From positions 62,001-126,000 of the forward strand of contig NZ_JAPFBW010000015.1 in assembly GCF_026153205.1 (NCBI RefSeq): a stretch of DNA of 64,000 nucleotides, given 5' to 3'. Numbering within the stretch: position 1 is the stretch's first letter; each line of letters starts with the position of its first letter. The notes below the pieces were generated by a model, which saw nothing but the letters and a program-made list of their open reading frames with translations, made no database searches and was not told the origin of the DNA. Both the position numbers and the translations under genes were made by a program. This DNA is from Aquabacterium sp. A7-Y. Lineage in GTDB: Bacteria > Pseudomonadota > Gammaproteobacteria > Burkholderiales > Burkholderiaceae_C. This document shows positions 1 to 8,094 of the stretch, piece by piece.

Positions 1-1
1 C

Positions 2-772
<771 letters not shown>

Positions 773-795
773 CCCCTACCCCGCGAAAGGATTGC

Positions 796-1419
796 ATGAA
801 CACGCTGGAACTGGCCTCCTACGGCCCCGTCATTCCCGTCATCGTCATCGACCGTCTCGAAGACGCGGTGCCGCTGGCCGAGGCCCTGGTGGCCGGCGGC
901 GTGCGGGTGCTGGAGGTGACCTTGCGCACCCCGGTCGCGCTGCCCTGCATGGAAGCGATCGCCAAGGCGGTGCCCGAGGCCATCGTCGGCGCCGGCACCG
1001 TGCGCAATGCCCTCGATGCCCAGGCGGCGCGCGATGCGGGCTGCCACTTCGCGGTCAGTCCGGGCTACACGCCGGAGATCGGCCGCGTGTGCCAGGAGCT
1101 CGGCCTGCCACTGCTGCCGGGCGTGGCGACCGGCAGCGAAGTGATGACGGCGCATGCCGACGGCTACCACTTCCTGAAGTTTTTCCCGGCCACCGCGGCG
1201 GGTGGCATCCCGATGCTCAAGGCCTTCGCGGGGCCGTTCGCGGACATCTCGTTCTGCCCGACCGGCGGCATCACGCCGGAGACCGCGGGCCAGTTCCTGG
1301 CGCTGCCCAACGTCAAGGTCTGCGGCGGCTCCTGGCTGACGCCGGCCGAGGTGGTGAAGGCGCGCGACTGGGCCACCATCACGCGGCTGGCTCGCGAGGC
1401 GAGCGCACTGCGCCCCTGA
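796..1419 (+). CDS. eda: KDPG aldolase (2-dehydro-3-deoxy-phosphogluconate aldolase)
   Basis: A class I aldolase of 207 residues that cleaves KDPG to pyruvate and glyceraldehyde 3-phosphate, the last step of the Entner-Doudoroff pathway. The Schiff-base lysine is K128 in FLKFFPAT, and the catalytic Glu/Arg pair is E40 and R44 in LEVTLRT. Phosphate-binding glycines are seen in PTGGI. The ATG at 796 is preceded by gaaagga and gives the usual family length; the open frame continues upstream only because of GC content. It follows edd by 23 bp and the two are probably one operon. Confidence 0.95.
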   Translation: MNTLELASYGPVIPVIVIDRLEDAVPLAEALVAGGVRVLEVTLRTPVALPCMEAIAKAVPEAIVGAGTVRNALDAQAARDAGCHFAVSPGYTPEIGRVCQELGLPLLPGVATGSEVMTAHADGYHFLKFFPATAAGGIPMLKAFAGPFADISFCPTGGITPETAGQFLALPNVKVCGGSWLTPAEVVKARDWATITRLAREASALRP

Positions 1420-1566
1420 GGCTCGCCCTCGGTCAGCTCAGTGCTTGAAGGTTCGCCGCCAGCGGCGAGAATCACCCGGATCAGCGCGGGCAAGGTCGCT
1501 GCAGTTTCGTCGGTTGCCCATCCAAGAACGCCTCAACTCCCGTCACCCGACGGACGCCTATAGCCC

Positions 1567-2868
1567 ATGTCCAAGTTGCTTGTCCACGGCGGAACGCCCC
1601 TCTCCGGCCGCATCGTGCCGTCCGCCAACAAAAACGCGGTGCTGCCGGTGCTCTGCGCCACGCTACTCACCAGCGAACCGCTGCGCCTGATCGGTGTTCC
1701 CGAGATCACCGATGTGCGCAAGATCCTCGAGACCTTCCGCGCCCTGGGCAGCCAGGTCGAGATGGACTTTTCCACGGGGGTGCTCGAGCTGCAGCACGCA
1801 AGCGCTGCTTTTGACCTCGAGACGCACCGTCTGCCGCAGGAAATGCGGTCGTCGATCATGCTGGCGCCGCCGCTGCTGGCACGCTTCGGCGCCGCCCGCA
1901 TCGAAAACGACGTGCAGGGCTGCACGCTGGGCGTGCGCGAGATCGACCCGCACGTCGAGCTGATGGAGCGCTTTGGCGCCCAGGTGGAGCGCCGGACCGA
2001 GGCCTTGATCCTGCGTGCGCCCGAGGCGCTGCAGGCCAACCACCACTGGCTGGACTACGCCTCGGTCACCACCACCGAGAATTTCGTGATGTGCGCGGCG
2101 CTGGCGAAGGGCAGCTCCAGCCTGACCAACGCGGCCAGCGAGCCGCACGTGCAGGAGTTCTGCCGTTTCATGGAGATGATCGGTGCGCGCATCGAAGGCA
2201 TCGGCACCTCGCGCGTCACGGTCCACGGCGTCGACAAGCTGGGCGGCGGAGAGTTCCGCTTCACCGAGGACTTCCACGAAGTGGTCACCTTCCTGGCGCT
2301 CGGCGCCATCACCGGCGGCGACGTGCGTGTCAAGAACAGCTCGCCCGAGCACTTTCCGCTGATCGACCGTACCTTCGCCAAGTTCGGCGTGGGCGTCGTG
2401 CATGCGGACGGCTGGTCGCGTGCCGAGTTGAGCGGCCCGCTGCGCGTGCGCGAGCCCTTCACCCGCAATATCCTGCAGAAGGTGGAAGCTGCGCCCTGGC
2501 CCTACCTGCCGGTCGACCTGCTGCCGATCTTCGTGGCGCTGGGCGTGCGCGCCGAGGGCAGCATGATGTACTGGAACAAGGTCTACGACAGCGCACTTGG
2601 CTGGACCAGCGAGCTGTCGAAGTTCGGCGCCCACACCTTCCTGTCGGACCCGCACCGGGTGATCACCTTCGGTGGCAAGAGGCTGTCACCGGCCGAGGTC
2701 GAAAGTCCCTACATCATCCGCGTTGCCATCGCACTGCTGATGGTGGCCGCCAGCATCCCGGGGCGCTCGGTGATTCTCAACGCAACGCCCATCAAGCGTG
2801 CACACCCCCGCTTTGCCGAGAACCTGTGCTCTCTGGGCGCCAGCGTGCAGTGGGTGGAGGGCGAGTGA
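1567..2868 (+). CDS. MurA-family enolpyruvyl transferase paralog
   Basis: A 433-residue protein of the EPSP synthase/MurA superfamily. MurA transfers enolpyruvate from PEP to UDP-N-acetylglucosamine. Key MurA positions are kept: K22-N23 (SANKNAVLPVL), a cysteine at 119 (QGCTLG) with arginine five residues on (R124), matching MurA C115/R120, and D317 (YLPVDLLPIF) matching the MurA aspartate D305. The surrounding sequence is quite divergent: the RIETGTF region reads DFHEVVTF and the C-terminus reads TPIKRAHPRF. It stands alone, not in the usual mur/his neighbourhood of Burkholderiales, so the housekeeping murA is probably elsewhere. A related fold is used in nucleoside antibiotic pathways (NikO), but no such cluster is seen here. 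The substrate is unknown. Confidence 0.75.
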   Translation: MSKLLVHGGTPLSGRIVPSANKNAVLPVLCATLLTSEPLRLIGVPEITDVRKILETFRALGSQVEMDFSTGVLELQHASAAFDLETHRLPQEMRSSIMLAPPLLARFGAARIENDVQGCTLGVREIDPHVELMERFGAQVERRTEALILRAPEALQANHHWLDYASVTTTENFVMCAALAKGSSSLTNAASEPHVQEFCRFMEMIGARIEGIGTSRVTVHGVDKLGGGEFRFTEDFHEVVTFLALGAITGGDVRVKNSSPEHFPLIDRTFAKFGVGVVHADGWSRAELSGPLRVREPFTRNILQKVEAAPWPYLPVDLLPIFVALGVRAEGSMMYWNKVYDSALGWTSELSKFGAHTFLSDPHRVITFGGKRLSPAEVESPYIIRVAIALLMVAASIPGRSVILNATPIKRAHPRFAENLCSLGASVQWVEGE

Positions 2869-2877
2869 TCGCCCGAC

Positions 2878-3267
2878 TCAAGCGGGCCGGCGTTCGATCA
2901 GCTCGACCTTGTAGCCGTCGGGATCCGTGATGAAGGCGATCACGGTGCTGCCGCCCTTGACCGGGCCAGCCTCGCGCGTGACCTGGCCGCCATTGGCGCG
3001 GATCTTCTCGCAGGCCGCATAGGCGTCGGGCACCTCGATCGCGATGTGGCCGTAGGCTGTACCCATCTCGTAGTGGTCGACGCCGTAGTTGTAGGTCAGT
3101 TCGATCTCGGCATGCTCCGGGTTGCTGCCGTAGCCGACGAAGGCCAGCGAGTATTTCTGTTCCGGCCGGTCGGTGGTGCGCAGCAGCTGCATGCCCATCA
3201 CGCGGGTGTAGAAGTCGATCGACCGTTGCAGGTCGCCGACGCGCAACATGGTGTGGAGGAGTCTCAT
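2878..3267 (-). CDS. gloA: Lactoylglutathione lyase (glyoxalase I)
   Basis: A 129-residue VOC-fold metalloenzyme that isomerises the methylglyoxal-glutathione hemithioacetal to S-lactoylglutathione. All four metal ligands sit at the same numbers as in E. coli GloA: H5, E56, H74 and E122. The C-terminal [11 protein letters not shown] is the classic signature. The ATG at 3267 overlaps the stop of the upstream thioesterase by 4 bp (ATGA), so translation is probably coupled. It converges with the MurA-like gene with 9 bp between the stops. Confidence 0.96.
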   Translation of the reverse strand: MRLLHTMLRVGDLQRSIDFYTRVMGMQLLRTTDRPEQKYSLAFVGYGSNPEHAEIELTYNYGVDHYEMGTAYGHIAIEVPDAYAACEKIRANGGQVTREAGPVKGGSTVIAFITDPDGYKVELIERRPA

Positions 3268-3830
3268 CGGGGCGTGGGGCCCGTGGCGGGGCCGGGAAGG
3301 TCGAGGATAAAACAGGTCGTCGACGCGTGCGCGTAGAGCGTGCCGTCCGGCCCCAGCAGGCGGCCCTCGGCGGTCCCCAGGCGCCCGCCGACATGGATCA
3401 CGCGGCCCTCGGCACGCACCAGCGGCACCCGGTCCGTGAGGGCCTTCACATAGTTGATCTTCAACTCGACCGTCGTGTAGGTCTTGCCCACCGGCAGCGT
3501 CGTGTGCACCGCGCAGGCCACCGCCGAGTCGAGCAGGGTGGCGGCCCAGCCGCCGTGCACCGAGCCGAGCGGGTTGTAGTGGGCGAACTGCGGGCGTCCC
3601 TGGAAGACGACCCGGCCGTGTTCCGCCTCGACGACCAGGAATGACAGGGTCTGCGTGATGGGCGGCGGCGGCAGCTCGCCGGCCATCATCGCCTCGTAGA
3701 TCTGCAGGCCGGTCTTGCCTTGCACCTGCGGCGGTGTGCTCAGGCCGGGCGCGGCCATACGGGCGCGCACCTCCTGTTCGCGGGCTTGCCAGGCGGCCAG
3801 GGTGTCGGCCGCAGCGGCGGGGGTGTTCAT
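3264..3830 (-). CDS. PaaI-type hotdog thioesterase
   Basis: A 188-residue single hotdog-domain protein, likely an acyl-CoA thioesterase of the PaaI/YdiI type. The central motif [20 protein letters not shown] contains the conserved HGG and the acidic residue on the long helix. The N-terminal ~60 residues are an extension before the fold. The start at 3830 gives ATGAACACCCC preceded by caaggagttgcacg, a clear ribosome site; the longer frame to 3890 has no such site. Its stop overlaps the gloA start, which suggests a two-gene unit. The substrate cannot be told from sequence. Confidence 0.86.
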   Translation of the reverse strand: MNTPAAAADTLAAWQAREQEVRARMAAPGLSTPPQVQGKTGLQIYEAMMAGELPPPPITQTLSFLVVEAEHGRVVFQGRPQFAHYNPLGSVHGGWAATLLDSAVACAVHTTLPVGKTYTTVELKINYVKALTDRVPLVRAEGRVIHVGGRLGTAEGRLLGPDGTLYAHASTTCFILDLPGPATGPTPR

Positions 3831-3994
3831 CGTGCAACTCCTTGGAATCTCTCGGATGGCGGCACTGCCTTGCGGCCGCCAGTGTTGCACGCCCCGAAGA
3901 AGCCTGCAGGCGCTGCCTGTACTCGCCCGGCACCCTCCGCTGCGTCGGAAGGTGATATCTTCTTCAGCTTCTCTGTCTCTGCACCGCGCTGCAC

Positions 3995-4669
3995 ATGTTG
4001 ACGCTGTTCACCGCCGCCATCGTGTTGGGGTTTGTTTTCAATGCCGCGCCGGGCGCGGTGTTCGCCGAAACGGTGCGCCAGGGGGTGCGGGGCGGCTTCA
4101 AGCCGGCCTTCGCCGTGCAGGTCGGCTCGCTGGTCGGCGATGCGCTGTGGGCCGTGCTGGGCCTGGCCGGCGTGGGCCTGCTGCTGCAGAGTCCGGTGCT
4201 GCGCCTGCCGATCGGCGTGGCCGGCGTGCTCTACCTCCTGTACCTCGCCTGGGACTCCTGGCGGGCGGCCAACCAGGAGTTCGCGGTGGAGACCGCGGGC
4301 GCCCCGGTGGAGGGCCGGCGCGCCTTGCGGGCCGGTGTGCTGCTGTCGGTGACCAATCCGCAGAATGTCGCCTACTGGGCGGCGCTGGGCAGCGCGATGG
4401 GGGCGGTGGGCGTGCACGACCCGTCGACGGCGCAGTACGGCGTGTTTTTCGCCGGCTTCATGACCTCCTCCGTGCTCTGGTGTTTCATCTGCGCGGCCCT
4501 GGTGGACCGGGTCTTCCGCAGTGTCGGACAGCACTGGGCGCGCTTCACCTACCGCGCCTGCGCGGTGGCTTTCCTGGCGCTCGCGATGTCCTCGCTGCGC
4601 GACCTGGTGGCTTCGCATCAGAAGCCGGCCCTGCCGGCGCAGCCGCCGGCCGTGCACGGCCGTCCCTGA
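3995..4669 (+). CDS. LysE/RhtB-family amino-acid exporter
   Basis: An inner-membrane protein of 224 residues with about six hydrophobic segments. The N-terminal segment has GFVFNAAPGAVFAET, the LysE-family equivalent of the usual GPNxL/PGP motif. A second marker is LLSVTNPQNVAYWAAL near residue 120, the conserved NP(K/Q) loop of the family. It probably exports an amino acid or small metabolite; the substrate is not predictable. The start lacks a good Shine-Dalgarno sequence. It precedes a GlxA-type regulator by 84 bp. Confidence 0.85.
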   Translation: MLTLFTAAIVLGFVFNAAPGAVFAETVRQGVRGGFKPAFAVQVGSLVGDALWAVLGLAGVGLLLQSPVLRLPIGVAGVLYLLYLAWDSWRAANQEFAVETAGAPVEGRRALRAGVLLSVTNPQNVAYWAALGSAMGAVGVHDPSTAQYGVFFAGFMTSSVLWCFICAALVDRVFRSVGQHWARFTYRACAVAFLALAMSSLRDLVASHQKPALPAQPPAVHGRP

Positions 4670-4753
4670 TCCTAGGCCGCCGGCGGGCGGCATGGCAGAA
4701 AACGTCGGAACAATGTCCTTGCGGACGCAGGCCGGGGCCCGCACGATAGCGGC

Positions 4754-5764
4754 ATGACTGCGACCCGCCCCGCTCATCCCGTCCGCACGATCGCCGTGCT
4801 CGCCTATCCGGGCATGGAGCTGCTGGACGCGGTCGGGCCGCTGGAGGCCTTCTCCAATGCCGCGGCGCTGGGCGGCGTCGGGTATGCCGTGCAGGTGATT
4901 GCCGAGCGACCCGGCCTGGTGCGTGCGTCCTCGGGGCTGGCGATCGAGGCCGCGCGTGGCTTGCGCGGCCGGGGACCGATCGACACCTTGCTGGTGGCGG
5001 GAGGGGCGGGTGTGACGGCGGCCTGTGAGCAGGGCCGGCTGGTGCGCTGGATCGCGGCGATGGCGCCGCAGGTGCGCCGCATCGGCTCGATCTGCAGCGG
5101 CGCGATGCTGCTGGCCGAGGCCGGCCTGCTGGACGGGCGGCGCGCCGTGACGCACTGGAACTGGACCGCCCGGCTGGCCGGGCGCCATCCCGCGGTGAAG
5201 GTCGAGAGCGATCCCATCTTCGTCTGCGACGGCGCGGTCTGGACCTCCGCCGGGGTCTCCGCGGGCATCGACCTGGCGCTGGCGATGATCGAGCAGGACC
5301 ATGGCCGCGCGCTCGCGCTGCGCACCGCGCAGGAACTGGTGATGTTCCTCAAGCGCCCGGGCGGGCAGTCGCAGTTCAGCGCCGAGCTGCAAGCCCAGGA
5401 GACGGCGGATGCGGGCTTGCAGGCCTTGCAGCGCTGGGCGCTCGCCCACCTCGACGAGGACCTGTCGGTCGAGACCCTGGCGGCGCGGGCCTGCCTCAGC
5501 CCGCGCCACTTCGCCCGCGTCTTCACGCAAGCGACCGGTATTGCGCCCGGCGAGTTCGTCGAACGCGCCCGGCTGCAGCGCGCCAAACGCGAGCTGGAAG
5601 ACAGCGACCGCTCGATCGAGGCGGTGGCGCTGCGTTGCGGCTTCAAGAGCGGCGACGTGATGCGCCGTGTTTTCCTGCGCCGCCTCGGCATCTCGCCGGG
5701 CGACTGGCGGCACCGTTTCTCGACCACCGCGGGGACCGTCCCCGAGATCCTTTCCGGAGTTTGA
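4754..5764 (+). CDS. GlxA-like transcriptional regulator (DJ-1/PfpI domain plus AraC HTH)
   Basis: A 336-residue regulator with an N-terminal DJ-1/PfpI amidase-like domain (about 10-190) and a C-terminal AraC/XylS double helix-turn-helix (about 230-325, LARACLSPRHFARVFTQ and ALRCGFKSGDVMRRVF). The nucleophile-elbow cysteine is kept at C114 (SICSGAMLL), although in most GlxA-type regulators the domain acts as a sensor. It is followed within 2 bp by another DJ-1/PfpI gene, so it may regulate or share a ligand with that enzyme. Targets are unknown. Confidence 0.9.
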   Translation: MTATRPAHPVRTIAVLAYPGMELLDAVGPLEAFSNAAALGGVGYAVQVIAERPGLVRASSGLAIEAARGLRGRGPIDTLLVAGGAGVTAACEQGRLVRWIAAMAPQVRRIGSICSGAMLLAEAGLLDGRRAVTHWNWTARLAGRHPAVKVESDPIFVCDGAVWTSAGVSAGIDLALAMIEQDHGRALALRTAQELVMFLKRPGGQSQFSAELQAQETADAGLQALQRWALAHLDEDLSVETLAARACLSPRHFARVFTQATGIAPGEFVERARLQRAKRELEDSDRSIEAVALRCGFKSGDVMRRVFLRRLGISPGDWRHRFSTTAGTVPEILSGV

Positions 5765-5766
5765 AC

Positions 5767-6420
5767 ATGGCTTCCAGCGACGCGACCCTGGCCGGTTTCC
5801 TGGAGAGCGGCCGCTCGATCCGGGTCGGCATCCTGCTGTTCCCCGAGGTCGAGGTGCTCGACTTTGCCGGGCCTTTCGAGGTGTTTTCGGTCGCCGCCCG
5901 CATGGCGCGGCGGCGCCGTCCCGAGGCGCCGCCGGCCTTCGAGGTCGCCACCGTCGCCGTGCGCGCCGAACCGGTCGCGGCCCGCCACGGCCTGCAGGTG
6001 CTGCCGCGTTATGGCTTCGCCGATGCGCCGCGTTTCGACCTGCTGATCGTGCCCGGCGGCGTGGTGACCCAGCCGCTGCAGGACCCGGTCACCTTGCAAT
6101 GGGTGGCCCACGCCGCGGCGGCCGCGACGCTGACTGCCTCGGTCTGCACCGGCGCCTTCGTGCTGGCCCGGCTGGGCCTGCTCGACGGCCGCACCGTCAC
6201 CACCCACTGGGAGGACATCGAGGACCTGCGCACCGCCTTCCCGGCTCTGCGGGTGGTCGACTCGGTGCCCTTCGTCGACGAGGGCGCGCTGCTGACCTCG
6301 GCCGGCATCTCGGCCGGCATCGTGATGAGCCTACACCTGGTCGGGCGCATCCTCGGCGAGGACCTGGCGCGCGCGACGGCCCGGCAGATGCAGTACGACT
6401 GGGAGCCTCAGCCTCGCTGA
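5767..6420 (+). CDS. DJ-1/PfpI-family protein (isonitrile hydratase-like)
   Basis: A stand-alone DJ-1/PfpI protein of 217 residues. It has the family acid residue in the first strand region (FPEVEVLDFAGPFEVF) and the nucleophile cysteine C127 in SVCTGAFVLARLGLLDG, followed by TTHW, which is the InhA (isonitrile hydratase) pattern. The ATG at 5767 sits 2 bp after the stop of the GlxA-like regulator and has ccggag upstream inside that gene. The tandem pair looks like one transcription unit. The substrate could be an isonitrile or another small molecule; this is not shown. Confidence 0.85.
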   Translation: MASSDATLAGFLESGRSIRVGILLFPEVEVLDFAGPFEVFSVAARMARRRRPEAPPAFEVATVAVRAEPVAARHGLQVLPRYGFADAPRFDLLIVPGGVVTQPLQDPVTLQWVAHAAAAATLTASVCTGAFVLARLGLLDGRTVTTHWEDIEDLRTAFPALRVVDSVPFVDEGALLTSAGISAGIVMSLHLVGRILGEDLARATARQMQYDWEPQPR

Positions 6421-6445
6421 TGAGGCCGCGGCGCTGCGCATGGCG

Positions 6446-7771
6446 TCACAGCGCCGCGTAGACCATGTTGCGGAACAGCATGCGGTAGTGCTCGCGCTGG
6501 TGGGGGGCCTGCGACATCCAGATGGCGATCAGGTTTTCCTGCGGGTCGATCCAGAAGCTCGTGCCGCCGAAGCCGCTCCAGCTGTAGTCACCCGTCGAGC
6601 CCGCCGCGGTGGCTTCGCCCGGGCCCAGCCGCACCGCGAAGCCCAGGCCGAAGCCGTAGCCCGGCCCCGGCAGGTAGCCGGTGGTCGCGCCCGGCACGCG
6701 GCTCGCCTTGATCACGTCGGCACCCAGGTGGTCGCTGCGCATCAGGTCCACGCTGTGACGCGACAGCACCCGCACGCCGTCCAGCGTGCCGCCGGCCAGC
6801 AGCATGCGGCAGAAGCGCAGGTAGTCGGCCGCGGTCGACACCAGGCCGCCGCCGCCCGACTCGAACACCGGCGGTTTGCTGACGTCGATCAGACGCACTG
6901 CCTGGCCGGTGTCGGGGTCCTTCGGGAAGGGCTCGGCGACGCGCGCGAGCTGTTCGGCTGGCACATGGAAGCCGCTGTCCTTCATCTGCAGGGGCCCGAA
7001 GATGCGCTGCTGCAGGTGCTGGCCCAGCGGCTGCCCGCTGACACGCTCCACCAGCGCGCCCAGGACGTCGGTGGCGCGGCTGTACTCCCAGGTGGTGCCC
7101 GGCACGTAGGCGAGCGGCAGGGTGGCGATGCGCTGCGAGAACTCGGTGTTGCTGAGCCGGCCGTGCTCGACCCCGGCCTTCAGGTACTCGGTCTTGAGGG
7201 CCGACTGGCCGAACACGCCGTAGGTCAGGCCGGCGGTGTGGCGCATCAGGTCCTGCACCGTGGGAGCGCGTGGCGACGGCACACGCTCCAGCACCGGCCG
7301 GCCGCTGGCGTCCTTCTTCTCGATGCCCAGGCTCAGGTTCTTGAACTCCGGCAGGTAGCGCTCGACGGGATCGTCGAGCTGGACCTTGCCTTCCTCGACC
7401 AGCTGCATCACGGCGACCGAGACCACGGGTTTGGTCATCGAATAGATGCGGAAGATGCTGTCCGCCGTCATCGGCGGGCCGTCCGGCGTGCGCCGGCCCA
7501 GGGCCGATTGATGCACCACACGGCCGTCGCGCCAGACCAGCATGACCGCGCCGGGCAGGCGGCCCTGCGTGATGTCGTGTTCCACCGTGCGGTCGAGGCG
7601 CTGCAGTGCGGCGCTGTCGAACGGCGCGGCGCCGCCCGGGGTGCTGCCGGGGGTGGCGCACGCGGCCAGCAGGGCGCTGGTGCACACGGTGCACAGCGCC
7701 AGGCCGTGCCGGACACGGGCCAGGGCGGAGGGCGATGGGGAGGACGGCGTGGGGGTCGGATCGGCGTGCAA
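6446..7771 (-). CDS. Lipoprotein serine beta-lactamase/esterase-fold hydrolase
   Basis: A 441-residue class C beta-lactamase/EstB-fold protein. The SxxK nucleophile motif is S111-M-T-K114, the tyrosine motif is YSRATD, and a glycine-rich segment (SGFGGTSFWIDP) takes the place of the KTG/HxG motif. A lipobox ending in C38 (LLAAC) follows a short hydrophobic stretch, so the mature enzyme is probably membrane-anchored in the periplasm. No ATG fits; a TTG at 7771 has ggag six bases upstream and places the lipobox correctly. Family members are usually esterases or D-amino-acid amidases; beta-lactam hydrolysis is not implied. Confidence 0.85.
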   Translation of the reverse strand: MHADPTPTPSSPSPSALARVRHGLALCTVCTSALLAACATPGSTPGGAAPFDSAALQRLDRTVEHDITQGRLPGAVMLVWRDGRVVHQSALGRRTPDGPPMTADSIFRIYSMTKPVVSVAVMQLVEEGKVQLDDPVERYLPEFKNLSLGIEKKDASGRPVLERVPSPRAPTVQDLMRHTAGLTYGVFGQSALKTEYLKAGVEHGRLSNTEFSQRIATLPLAYVPGTTWEYSRATDVLGALVERVSGQPLGQHLQQRIFGPLQMKDSGFHVPAEQLARVAEPFPKDPDTGQAVRLIDVSKPPVFESGGGGLVSTAADYLRFCRMLLAGGTLDGVRVLSRHSVDLMRSDHLGADVIKASRVPGATTGYLPGPGYGFGLGFAVRLGPGEATAAGSTGDYSWSGFGGTSFWIDPQENLIAIWMSQAPHQREHYRMLFRNMVYAAL

Positions 7772-8094
7772 GGGTGTCTCCTGTTGGTTGTCGTGCCGGT
7801 GACACGCTAAGACCAGTGCCACCGGCCTTGCTGTCACCAAGGCGTCATCCTGGGGCTCACGGTTTTGATGTGAAGTTGCGTGTTCTGCATTGCAGTTCCA
7901 TGGTCGAGTGCCTTGCCCGTCATCTTGTCTCCTGAGTGACTGGCAGCGGCGGCGCAAGCACCGACCATCAGGCGCACCGCGACGGACGCCCGAGCCGCCG
8001 CGGCGCACGGCGTGCGGCCCTGACCCGGGAGGTCATGGCCTCTCCTGCCCCATTCCTGCATCCTCTCGTTCATCGTTTTCGCCTGGAGCCCTGC
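7772..8094. other. Divergent intergenic region
   Basis: This gene-free stretch of 323 bases lies between the divergent serine hydrolase and molybdoenzyme genes and must carry both promoters. It has somewhat lower GC around 7860-7930. A 7-bp inverted repeat (ggtgaca at about 7798 and tgtcacc at about 7833) is the only symmetry I see. I find no convincing small gene in it. Confidence 0.5.

Noticed and set aside
3827-5713. Long minus-strand open frame of about 628 codons opposite the LysE and GlxA genes
   Set aside because: It is an antisense shadow: low-complexity, rich in R/H/Q/G, and the plus-strand frames carry clear families.
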